Part shown: in pieces, positions 16,786 to 25,759 of the stretch
Layout: each line of letters starts with the position of its first letter
How positions within the stretch are numbered: the first letter of the stretch is position 1
Assembly: GCA_016932615.1 (NCBI GenBank)
Contig: JAFGCN010000010.1
Location: 1 to 63,876 of the forward strand
Source: Candidatus Aenigmatarchaeota archaeon
GTDB lineage: Archaea > Aenigmatarchaeota > Aenigmatarchaeia > QMZS01
Direction of reading: 5' to 3'
Length of the DNA stretch: 63,876 nucleotides
Program-made: the position numbers and the translations under genes
Notes under the pieces: generated by a model
Database searches by the model: none
Told to the model about the DNA's origin: nothing
The model's input: only the letters and a program-made list of their open reading frames with translations

Positions 16786-17308
16786 AAGGCAACTCTTTTT
16801 TCTTTCTCTGGTATTTTTTATTTGCAATGCTCCTTTTCTCCCTGTGTTCCGGGTCGCTTCGGTATTTCTCTACTTGGCGGTTCCTGCGCCGTTCTTTTTC
16901 CTTTAGGTAAGCATCGGGGTGAGTATATCTGTAAACAGTATCGGGGTTGACGCCAAGCTCAGAAGCAATCAAGCTATGGCTCTTTCCATCCAGAAGCCCC
17001 CCGGCAATTTCCCAAACCAGGTTCTTTTCTAGGCCCGAACCTTGGGGAGAATAGGCAAAAGACAATATTCTGTTTATCTTTTCATAGGGGGGCTTTTTTT
17101 GCTCCAGATAAAGTTCAGGATTGGTGTATTTATGAAGGAGCCGGTCTATATTCCGGCCATTTTTCCTTTCAAGTATCCCTTCGGCAATTTCCCCCACTCT
17201 TTTCTTATCAAGGAAGAAACCTTTGGGAGAATAGGCAAAAGAAACCATTCTCTCTATCGTTTCGAGGTCTTCGAAAAATCTCCGGGGATAATTAGGTTTG
17301 CGTCCCAT
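16784..17308 (-). CDS. Putative DNA-binding protein with duplicated HTH-like unit
   Basis: A 174-residue basic protein built from two related units of about 60 residues: FAYSPKGFFLDKKRVGEIAE...LHKYTNPELYL and FAYSPQGSGLEKNLVWEIAG...VYRYTHPDAYL. The second contains HSLIASELGVNPDTVYRYT, a helix-turn-helix-like sequence. The tail (residues 140-174) is strongly basic. A sequence-specific DNA-binding role is likely but unproven. The ATG at 17308 is 28 nt downstream of an AAAAATAAAA box, so it is preferred over the GTG at 17317. Confidence 0.6.
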   Translation of the reverse strand: MGRKPNYPRRFFEDLETIERMVSFAYSPKGFFLDKKRVGEIAEGILERKNGRNIDRLLHKYTNPELYLEQKKPPYEKINRILSFAYSPQGSGLEKNLVWEIAGGLLDGKSHSLIASELGVNPDTVYRYTHPDAYLKEKERRRNRQVEKYRSDPEHREKRSIANKKYQRKKKELP

Positions 17309-17358
17309 TTTACTCACAAATAGTGGTATTTTTTATTTTTAATATCCTTTCCGTTTAT

Positions 17359-20300
17359 CTACTTGCCGTGCTGGATTACGGCGATTTCCTCCACATTTTC
17401 CCCGATAACCTCTCCATTTACAAGGGCATCAACGTGGAAAATGCCTGTTCCCGGGACCTTGAAGTTGTACATGCACGTGAAGCGGTTTTGGGCCTGCTCC
17501 GGGAGGCAGACTCTTGAATCAAAAATCTCTGAGAAGCCGTTTTCATCATGCACCCTGACCGAGGAATCCATAAGCTCTATGTCCGAAAGGGAGCGGATTT
17601 TCATGAAAAGCACGATTGTTGAGCCCTTCTGGCTTGGGGAGTGCGCTGTGAACACGTCATCCACCAAAAAGCCCCTCTGGCATTTATGGCTCGTGTTGCA
17701 GAAGCTTGCCGGGCCGCACTCATCATCCCTGATGCACTCATAATCGATTTCAAAGGAAACCGATTTTTGGGCTGCGTTTCCTGCATTGTCTGTGGTGGAA
17801 ATAAGGACTTCATACTGGCCTTCCGTATCGAAAAGGGTGTTATTCGGGTAGTTGGATCTGATGGTCGGGCTTGGGTCGAAATTGTCGTGAACTGAATAAT
17901 TGAGATAAACTTCCTCGTCGTAAACGGTTCCTTCGGTTGGGGAAATTACCTCTATCTCAGGAGGAGTATTGTCCACAAGCGCGAATTTCGTGTCTGTTGC
18001 CACGTCTCCATCAACTCCTTCTACAGAAAGGTCAAGCCGGTGTAGCCCGTCGCTGCAGCCAGTAGAGTCCCAATCATAAGGTAAACTTTGGGAAACTTCA
18101 AGCCCGTCTATAAGGAGCAGGGTTTCGGTAATCTGTGAACCTTCTATGTTTCCTGCCACTTCAATGTTGCCGCTGACAAGGGCTGGAACAATCAGGGTTG
18201 CCTTGAGAGGGATATTCAGGACTTCCAGCGTTGCGTAGCCGGAGTCCCCAAGCAATTCAACTGTTTCTTCAAATACGGCCCCAAGAAGGTGCCTTCCAGC
18301 TTCAGCGCTTACCAGGTAGTCTATGGAGGCAATCCCGTCATCGTCTGCTACTCCCCGCCCGATTTCCTGCCCGTCAAGATAGAAGATTATCTCTTTCCCC
18401 GAAAGGGCGCCTTCTGCGGAATAAAGCGTTGCGTTTATTTCGATTGTTTCGCCGTAATGCCCATATGTGCTTTCAAGCCCGATTATTGCTGGCTCTTTTG
18501 TGATTCCCTGGTTGGTCACAACCAAATTCTCAAGCGTTTCCCGGATTGCAGTTTCGATATCTGCGCCTTTCGAAATTTTCTGGTTTATTTCCCACTCGAT
18601 TGCGTAAAAGTCAAAACCGTAATAGTCTTTTCTTCCCTCAAGAGTCGAAACCTCATCAGCCAGGTAGGTGATTTCGGCCAGTATAATGCTTCCGTTGGGG
18701 GCGGTAATCTGGACTGGCCTTGTTACCTCAAGCCCATAATTGCCGCTTTCGGTTCCTTCGACAATTAAGAAAAACTTGTTATTTGTCGTGGGAAAGTTGA
18801 TTTCCCCTTCTTCCAGGGCAGAGCCGATTATCTCTCCGGAAATTCCGTATGCGTTTACCTGGACGGGTGAGCGCAACTTTATCACGGTCTGGCCGACATA
18901 AGTTTCCCATGCCGGAAGGGCCAATATTTCGCCCTGTGTTATGCACTGGCGGCAGTCAAAAATCCCTCCGCAGGGAAGGCCGAATTCATCGAGGTTGATG
19001 CACATTCTTGAGCTGACTGTGGCCTCTGACCCTTCGAAGCGGAAAACAACCGACCTTTCGCCGAGGTTGTGGTACTCGACTTCCATTCCGTCAGAAAGCC
19101 GATTGTAAGGGGAAGCAATGTAATCGCCTTCTTCAAACTTTTCAGGGGAATATGCGGCTTCCCCAAGTATCCTAAAGTCATCGATATAAATCGGCTCAAG
19201 GGAGAGATTTATATTTTCATAGCAGCCATTTGCAGTGCAGGCAGTGCCTTCCAGCTGGGCAGTGGAATTGATTTCCCCGCTGGCCATTGCGCCCCCGACA
19301 AGCGCCTGAGGCCTTGACAGGTGGAAGTTTCCGCCCAGGTCAACGTTTGGCTCGATTTCGGTGCTGGCAAACAGCTCTCCAGTAAAGGAGATTGCTCCAA
19401 GGTCAATTTTTGCCTCTCTTGTATACGAAATGGCGGTTTTGTCCAGGCCAAGGTTTCCAGAGCAGCCGGTGCTTTCGAAAAAAGTGTCTTTGAGAACTCC
19501 GTCGGAAAGGTCATAGTATTTTTTGTATCCGCCGCCGCAGTCCAGGTCGACTGAAGGCCCAGGGGTGATCCCTTTTGCTTCCAGGAAGCCCTCCATTTCT
19601 GGGTTTCCGTCCTCGTTTATCGAAATTTGCCCTCTCGTGTAGATTCCTGGACTTTCAAAAGAAATCTCAAGGGCGCTTAGGAAGGCGTGGAGGTTTTGGC
19701 TAAGCATGCTGGAGCTTTTTACAAGAGGCAGGTTTCCTATGGCCTCTTCCAGGTTGATTGTGCCTTCAGGGTATTTCTGCTGGATTGCGATTCCTTCGCC
19801 TGGGATTAATGTGGTGATGACAGCGCTTTTTTCATACCAGCTGTTAAAGTCATAGCCTGCTTCAGGGCCGAGGAGCGACAGCTTGAAGGGGTAAAACGCG
19901 CTTGAACTTCTCCTTACCCTTACAAACCAGACATTATTCTCGCTCAGGTCCGTGTAGCAAAGCTTTGGCGCGTCAGGCGAAACCGCGTCATTGTTATGGC
20001 TGGAGTAAGTTTCATAGTAGTCGTAAGGAAGCGTGTTTATCGCTTCCAGCATCTCCTGCTCAGGAGTGTCCGGGCAGGTGTTTATGGGGACTGAGTAGGC
20101 GTAGCCAATCCTTTCTGTTCCCAGTGCGTCAACGCCGACAAACCAGATTTTGTAAGTTTCGCCGTCTTTCATGGCAAAGGGCATTTTGACCCCATTTTCG
20201 TCCCAGGAGCCAGCTTCCCCTTTGGTTAGGATTGGGTTTTCGCCTGATGGGGTCCACGCTATTCCGTCAGGAGAAGTCGCGTAGCATATTCCGCTTCCTT

Positions 20301-21072
20301 CACCCTGTGACGGGCGGCAGTCATAAAACATGAGGTAAGTGTCTCCATCCTTTATGACGCTTGGCCTTGTGCCGTGCACATCGGCTGCAAAAACGGGGTT
20401 TCCGGGGTGTTTTTCCCAGTCAATTCCGTTATCTGAAGTCGCGTAGCCGATTCCTGCTGTCAGTGGGCTTCCGCTGTTTAACGGCGCTGCACCGAAGTAC
20501 CACATCTTGTAAGTGTCCCCGTCCTTTATGACGGAAGGGTCCATGATGAACCGCTCATCCCATTCAGAATAGTTTCCGGTAAGCACAGGGTTAAAATCGT
20601 ACTTGTCCCAGTCGACTCCGTTATCTGAAGTCGCGTAGCCGATGCTTGCGTTGATTCCACCGTCGTAGCCAGAGTACCATAGGGAGTACCCCTCCTCTAC
20701 GTAGATCATCGCTGCAGCATAGACATGGTAGTCTTCCCAATCAATACCTGCGATTATTCGTGGATTTGTTTCGCATTTTTCCCAAGAAATTCCATCTTGT
20801 GAGTGTGCACATCCAAGAGTTTCATACCAACGAAGGGGGTCTTTTTTGATTCCAGAATATACCGCCATGTATCCTTCGTCTGATTTTAGAACTGCGGGGT
20901 ACTGAAGAGATCCTCCATCCCATTGCTCTGGATATCCTAAGTCTATGACTGCTCCGGGATGCTTTTCCCAACCAAAATTTAGGTCACCGAGGGAAGGAGA
21001 AAGAAATAGGAGTAAGGAGAGCAGAATTGAATTGATCGCATGCCTTCTTTTTTTGTTCCCAAAAAGAACCAT
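17359..21072 (-). CDS. Large secreted beta-propeller and Ig-like protein
   Basis: A 1237-residue secreted protein with a signal peptide (basic start GNKKRRH, hydrophobic core, cleavage near SLGD). Residues about 30-330 hold repeated GYATSDNGIDWEKHPGNPV units with DGDTYKMWYFG strands, the five-bladed propeller pattern of GH43/GH130-like glycosidases; repeats are spaced about 55-60 residues. A beta-rich middle follows, then Ig-like folds near residues 840-940 (YGHYGETIEINATLYS) and 1010-1110 (NTPPEIEVISPTEG, a HYR/cadherin-like strand). A small Cys motif (CIRDDECGPASFCNTSHKC) lies near the C-terminus. No C-terminal anchor. Probably a cell-surface or secreted glycan-binding or hydrolysing protein; catalytic residues were not identified. 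A TATA box lies 28 nt upstream. Confidence 0.75.
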   Translation of the reverse strand: MVLFGNKKRRHAINSILLSLLLFLSPSLGDLNFGWEKHPGAVIDLGYPEQWDGGSLQYPAVLKSDEGYMAVYSGIKKDPLRWYETLGCAHSQDGISWEKCETNPRIIAGIDWEDYHVYAAAMIYVEEGYSLWYSGYDGGINASIGYATSDNGVDWDKYDFNPVLTGNYSEWDERFIMDPSVIKDGDTYKMWYFGAAPLNSGSPLTAGIGYATSDNGIDWEKHPGNPVFAADVHGTRPSVIKDGDTYLMFYDCRPSQGEGSGICYATSPDGIAWTPSGENPILTKGEAGSWDENGVKMPFAMKDGETYKIWFVGVDALGTERIGYAYSVPINTCPDTPEQEMLEAINTLPYDYYETYSSHNNDAVSPDAPKLCYTDLSENNVWFVRVRRSSSAFYPFKLSLLGPEAGYDFNSWYEKSAVITTLIPGEGIAIQQKYPEGTINLEEAIGNLPLVKSSSMLSQNLHAFLSALEISFESPGIYTRGQISINEDGNPEMEGFLEAKGITPGPSVDLDCGGGYKKYYDLSDGVLKDTFFESTGCSGNLGLDKTAISYTREAKIDLGAISFTGELFASTEIEPNVDLGGNFHLSRPQALVGGAMASGEINSTAQLEGTACTANGCYENINLSLEPIYIDDFRILGEAAYSPEKFEEGDYIASPYNRLSDGMEVEYHNLGERSVVFRFEGSEATVSSRMCINLDEFGLPCGGIFDCRQCITQGEILALPAWETYVGQTVIKLRSPVQVNAYGISGEIIGSALEEGEINFPTTNNKFFLIVEGTESGNYGLEVTRPVQITAPNGSIILAEITYLADEVSTLEGRKDYYGFDFYAIEWEINQKISKGADIETAIRETLENLVVTNQGITKEPAIIGLESTYGHYGETIEINATLYSAEGALSGKEIIFYLDGQEIGRGVADDDGIASIDYLVSAEAGRHLLGAVFEETVELLGDSGYATLEVLNIPLKATLIVPALVSGNIEVAGNIEGSQITETLLLIDGLEVSQSLPYDWDSTGCSDGLHRLDLSVEGVDGDVATDTKFALVDNTPPEIEVISPTEGTVYDEEVYLNYSVHDNFDPSPTIRSNYPNNTLFDTEGQYEVLISTTDNAGNAAQKSVSFEIDYECIRDDECGPASFCNTSHKCQRGFLVDDVFTAHSPSQKGSTIVLFMKIRSLSDIELMDSSVRVHDENGFSEIFDSRVCLPEQAQNRFTCMYNFKVPGTGIFHVDALVNGEVIGENVEEIAVIQHGK

Positions 21073-21149
21073 AACTATATCTATAAACAGATATATATTT
21101 CAACTTTCAATTCTGATAGGGCGTTTAAAAGTCTACCTTTACTATTTTT

Positions 21150-22708
21150 ATGAATCTCCTCTCTCTACAGTTAGGGCATAACGCAAGCATAGCTCTCTAT
21201 AACAAAGGCCTTTTGGGGGACGTAATCTCTCAGGAGAAGTTTGACAATATCAAGAATTCTTCGACTTTCCCCCAAAAAGCTATCATCTATGCCCTTAAGA
21301 GGAACAAGCTAAAGGTGGTGGACAAGGTGCTTGTTTCCGGGCTTACCGTTTACCCTCAGCAGGTTTCGATGACTACTGAAAAGCCGGTTTCCCAGCCAGG
21401 TATTACGGCTAAGATGAGGAAAAATCTCGTGAAATTCCTCTTCCGCCACAACAGGCAGATGCTTTACCTTATAAGAGATAACCTGGAGAAAAGCGTCAGC
21501 AAAAAGGCGGGAAAGGAGCTTAGGGAAACGCTTGGGAAGATGGGGCTTAATTCCGACGTGGAGTTCGTGGAGCACCATCTCGCCCATGCCTACTCGCCGA
21601 TTACGTTTTACGGGCTTTGGGATACAAAAGAGCCGGTTCTTGTCCTTACGCTTGACGGCTCAGGCGACAAGTACGCGGCAACCGTCAACATCTGGGACGG
21701 CAAAGAAATGAAGCGCATTTCAGGCACAAGGTGGGAAAGCTCGCTTGGCTACATCTACTCGAAGGCGACTGTCTACATGGGCATGAAAGCCCTTGAGCAC
21801 GAGTACAAGGTGATGGGGATTGCCTCTTACTCCAAGAAGGACTACTTCATGAAGACTTACAACAAGCTTTTCAAGGGCAAAATGTGGGTGAACAAGAAAG
21901 ACCTTACATTCGAGTCGGACGAGCCGACACCCTACTTTGATGATTTCCTTGTGAAAAACGCCGCCTTTGAGAGGTTTGACAACCTTGCGGCAGCCCTTCA
22001 GTACTTCACTGAAGACCTCGTCCTGGAGTGGATAAGAGCTGCCGTAAAGAAGACCAGGATAAGCCGGATTGCGGTTTCCGGCGGCGTGTTCATGAACGTT
22101 AAGCTTAACAAGAAGATTCAGGAACTGCCTGAAGTCAAAAAGGTCTACTTTATGCCTTCATGCGGCGATGAGTCAAACGTAATCGGGTGCCTTGGCTACT
22201 ACGGGCACCAGAAAGGGGAAAAGGTGGACATGAAAGGCGATATGTATTTGGGCATGGGCTTTTCCAACAGGGAGGTCGAGCAGTTCATAAAGTCGAAGAA
22301 GCTTCGGCGCAAGTACAAGATTACAAAAGTCAAGGACATCGAGGAGAAAGTTGCTGATTTGCTTTCCAAAAACGAGGTTGTCGCCCTTTTCCGGGGAAGG
22401 GGCGAGTGGGGCGCCAGGGCTTTGGGAAACAGGACTATTGTCGCAAACCCATAACTCAGCTAAGGGCGGCCATCCACCAGGGCGACAAGTCCTGCAGGCC
22501 GCAGGTGGTCACAAAGGACCACAATCCCGATTATCACAAGCTTATCAGCTTGTTTAAGGAGAAAACCGGAATCGGCGCAGTCCTTAACACCTCATTAAAC
22601 ATACATGGCTACCCTCTTGTCGGGTCGCTTGAGCAGGCATTATTTACTTTCCAGAACTCCGGGCTGAAGTACATGGCCTTGGAGAATTATCTGGTTGAGA
22701 AGATTTAG
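21150..22708 (+). pseudogene. NodU/CmcH-type carbamoyltransferase, internal deletion and frameshift
   Basis: The first frame (21150-22454) encodes a NodU/CmcH-family O-carbamoyltransferase: N-terminal LGHNASIAL, HHLAHAYSP metal-binding His, LTLDGSGD, SGGVFMNVKLN, and the YrdC-like part up to EWGARALGNRTIVANP, where it stops. A second frame continues as LRAAIHQGDKSCRPQVV, TGIGAVLNTSLNIHGYPLV and a normal C-terminus at 22708. Family members carry roughly 50-60 residues between these blocks (the K-RE-x-RPFAP region), which are missing here. So there is a deletion as well as a frame change. The gene is probably inactive as read. It would modify a sugar or small molecule using carbamoyl phosphate. 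A TATA-like GTTTAAAAG lies 27 nt upstream. Confidence 0.85.
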
Positions 22709-22712
22709 CTGC

Positions 22713-24548
22713 TTATTGGCAAAATTCCTCAAACCAGATTGCAACTATTAGAATCTCCATCAATTCTTTGCTATGGTCTTTACCGTTAAGGTGTTCAAAA
22801 TACATGTTTTTAATCAAATTACAATCATAGAGTTCTATTTTTGGGATGGTTTCGTTAAGATATTTTTCGAATAACCTACGATTTTTTAAGATAATGTTGC
22901 CAAGATTGATGTTTGAGAAAATGTTGTAACCGAAGCCCATTTTTTTCGCATAAATAGTCTCCTTGGGCAAGTATTTTTCAAGTACTTTTTTAAGGGCATA
23001 TTTGTTGTTCTTTTTAGAAAAAACTGATCTAACTTTGTATTTGGCAGGTATATTTTGAGCAAGATATATAATCTCTTTGTTTAGGAAAGGGGTTCTGAGT
23101 TCCATTCCGTTTTGCATACTAGAGAAATCTGCCACCATTGTGACAGAATGTTCATTTTCTATTCTCAAACCAATCCAATTAAAAACGTCTATTAGACTTT
23201 TTGAGGGTATTTCTTTGGAAACTTCCTCGAATGAACTAGATAGCAAGAATTTTCGGTAAATTGGGTTTATATATGTCTTGTGAGACATTTGTTTTTCATA
23301 GATATTGGACTTTAATTTCCAGCTCTCTCGGTGGACTTGGTCCAAGAAGGGTAGTTTATTGAGGAGGGCAGGCATTGGCAAGGTGCTTATTGTGTCCTTT
23401 ATTTTGGAAAGAAAAAGCATTTGATTTGAGCCATCATAGCCATAGAAGAGTTCATCAGCACCATTGCCACCAATAACTACTTTGATGCCATCCTTTTTCA
23501 TAGATTTTAGTATTACCTCGGAGTATATAATTTGGAAGAGATTTATTGGTTCACCATATCGTTTCACAATGCTTTTTATACTTCCAATGGGATTTTCACA
23601 AAAGTTTTGATTCTTGAGGAAAATCTCTTTTAGGGTTAGACCGAGTTGCTTTGCCGCATTTCTCGCTCGGATGATTTCGGGGTCTTTTTCGTCCCAACCA
23701 AAGCAGTAGGCATGGATATTTTTATCCCTTAGCATAGCTGCAATAAGTGAAGAGTCGACCCCTCCAGAGAACAGAATGCCTACAGGAACATCCGATATGC
23801 ACGTTTGTTCTACGGAGGATTTCATCGTTTTTTCAAGCGCTTTTAGGGGTTTTTCTATTTTTTTCTTTGGTATTCTTAGATATTTTCTGAGCTTGACAAC
23901 ACCACCGTCAATTACTAGATTATAACCCGGTTTTAGCTTATAGATGTTTTCAAAAGGGGTCAAGTCATAGGGCATGTGTTTGAAATTATTTAGATTAAAT
24001 TGGGCTAATCGGAAATAATCTACGTTTTTTTCTCTTTTGTCCAGTATTTTTAATAAAGACGGAAGTTCGGAGGAAAATGCAATGCGATTCTTGTTTGAGT
24101 AGTAATACAGAGGTTTTTCCCCAATCCTGTCTCGAGACAGGATTACCCTTTTAAATCGCCCATCATATATGCAAAAGGCCCAGCAACCATCCAGATGTTC
24201 CACGAAGCTTAGACCCCATCTAATATATGCTTTTAGCAAGACTTCTGTATCAGAGGTTGTCTTAAATCGGAACCCCTTTGATTCCAGGGTCTTTCTGAGT
24301 TTAAGAAAATTATATATCTCTCCATTAAATACCAAAGCGCAGTCTGAATCAAGCATGGGTTGGTTTGAACGACTTTCTAAATCAATAATAGACAATCTCC
24401 TATGACCCAAAAAAATATCTTTTTCCAAAAACGTCCCTTCAGAATCAGGACCTCGATGGCGAAGCATAGAGAGCCCTTTTCTGAGTCTTGTAGTCTCTTT
24501 TTTACTGAGGGGGGCGTTAAGATTAATCTGGCCGAGTATTCCGCACAT
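22713..24548 (-). CDS. asnB: Asparagine synthase (glutamine-hydrolysing) family
   Basis: A 611-residue AsnB-type amidotransferase. N-terminal Cys2 (MCGILGQ) is the glutaminase nucleophile, with RHRGPDSEG and the HRRLSIIDL block of the Ntn domain. The C-terminal synthetase domain has the PP-loop FSGGVDSSLIAA and a GGNGADELFYGY motif. It could make asparagine or, given the sugar genes around it, amidate a uronic acid in a glycan (WbpS-like), which is inference. Codons are more AT-rich than the neighbouring housekeeping genes, suggesting transfer. Last gene of an operon with the dehydrogenase and GT4. Confidence 0.9.
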   Translation of the reverse strand: MCGILGQINLNAPLSKKETTRLRKGLSMLRHRGPDSEGTFLEKDIFLGHRRLSIIDLESRSNQPMLDSDCALVFNGEIYNFLKLRKTLESKGFRFKTTSDTEVLLKAYIRWGLSFVEHLDGCWAFCIYDGRFKRVILSRDRIGEKPLYYYSNKNRIAFSSELPSLLKILDKREKNVDYFRLAQFNLNNFKHMPYDLTPFENIYKLKPGYNLVIDGGVVKLRKYLRIPKKKIEKPLKALEKTMKSSVEQTCISDVPVGILFSGGVDSSLIAAMLRDKNIHAYCFGWDEKDPEIIRARNAAKQLGLTLKEIFLKNQNFCENPIGSIKSIVKRYGEPINLFQIIYSEVILKSMKKDGIKVVIGGNGADELFYGYDGSNQMLFLSKIKDTISTLPMPALLNKLPFLDQVHRESWKLKSNIYEKQMSHKTYINPIYRKFLLSSSFEEVSKEIPSKSLIDVFNWIGLRIENEHSVTMVADFSSMQNGMELRTPFLNKEIIYLAQNIPAKYKVRSVFSKKNNKYALKKVLEKYLPKETIYAKKMGFGYNIFSNINLGNIILKNRRLFEKYLNETIPKIELYDCNLIKNMYFEHLNGKDHSKELMEILIVAIWFEEFCQ

Positions 24549-24578
24549 AGTTCTATTGGTTTTGAAGAGATATATGTT

Positions 24579-25745
24579 TCATGATTGGTCTAGGCAATGC
24601 TTATATGCTTTGTAAATCCTTCCCTTCCTTACTCGTTCTGAGAATCTGCCAGACTCTACCAATTCTCGAGACACTTTAGACATAGATTGTCTTAGTCTTT
24701 TATCAGAAATTAACCGGTCTAACTTTTCGCTTAGTTGCTTCACCACGCTTGGATAATTGCCCTCCTTAGCTGCTTTTGTTGTGTCTGTTTGCCACCAATA
24801 GTTATTAGGCGTATAGTCTTCATTGAAGTACTTGATGGGAGAATCAATTAAAAATCCATTTTTACCTTCCAGTACCATTTCATTAAGTGCAAACATATTT
24901 GTTGAAATTACGGGCAATCCCGAAGAAATGGCCTCTAAGAATACCAATCCAAAACTATCCTGGTATGTTGGAACTACAAATATATCTGCTTTTGGATAGA
25001 ATTCCCTGTAGAGTTCTTCTTTTGTATATCTTGCTTCTAAAAAATGAATCTTTCTATTTTTAGAATATCTCCTGAGGAGTCCAGAGTCTATGTGGGCTAT
25101 CTTAGTTATGATGGTAAGCTCAAGGTTCTTATATTTTTTGCACAATTGGTCGAATACTCTCAGAAGTTCCTTACCCCCTTTTTGATAGAAATTGGTGCTT
25201 ATAAATAAGAGTCTTATTTTATCTGAATCGATTTTTTTATTTGGATTTGGTTTGACATAGGGGTAGATTACCTCTATTTTTTTGTTTATACTCTGATCCC
25301 GTAGCGTGTTCTCCACGCTTTTCCTTGCTGCTTCGCTTATGCACAGGATACCTTTGCAGTACCCAGATCTCAAAAACTTTTTCATTAGCCATCGACCGGA
25401 AGTGCTATTGAGAATTTTTATCCGGTAATAACTCATACCCACAACATTGTCTACTTCAACCACCCACGGTATTTTATTGATGAGTAATTGTCCCGGTGTG
25501 TGTATGAGGTCTATGTCTTTAAGTAAGGTGGGGGATACATATCGAATATTGGGTATGCGGAAGGTTTCTAAAATTGCCAGTGGATTTACTAGCTCTGGTT
25601 TTTTGGGTGAATAAGAAATCTTATAGTCTTCACCCATGCTTTTGAGAGGGGTTTTGGTGAAATACTTTACGCCTTTTGGTGGATTGCAAATGGTTTCCCT
25701 TCTTCGTTGCCTTAACTCGGTTCCTGAGTAGAATACCTTAATCAT
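24579..25745 (-). CDS. Glycosyltransferase family 4 protein
   Basis: A 388-residue GT-B fold transferase. Visible GT4 hallmarks are the hinge strand KIRLLFISTNFYQKGGKEL and the donor-binding block PTYQDSFGLVFLEAISSGLPVI with the EX7E arrangement (E-A-I-S-S-G-L). It adds a sugar to a growing glycan, likely on the cytoplasmic face. AT-rich like asnB. It lies 30 nt upstream of asnB and 14 nt downstream of the UDP-sugar dehydrogenase on the same strand. Donor and acceptor are unknown. Confidence 0.88.
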   Translation of the reverse strand: MIKVFYSGTELRQRRRETICNPPKGVKYFTKTPLKSMGEDYKISYSPKKPELVNPLAILETFRIPNIRYVSPTLLKDIDLIHTPGQLLINKIPWVVEVDNVVGMSYYRIKILNSTSGRWLMKKFLRSGYCKGILCISEAARKSVENTLRDQSINKKIEVIYPYVKPNPNKKIDSDKIRLLFISTNFYQKGGKELLRVFDQLCKKYKNLELTIITKIAHIDSGLLRRYSKNRKIHFLEARYTKEELYREFYPKADIFVVPTYQDSFGLVFLEAISSGLPVISTNMFALNEMVLEGKNGFLIDSPIKYFNEDYTPNNYWWQTDTTKAAKEGNYPSVVKQLSEKLDRLISDKRLRQSMSKVSRELVESGRFSERVRKGRIYKAYKHCLDQS

Positions 25746-25759
25746 TAGTGATTGATTTT

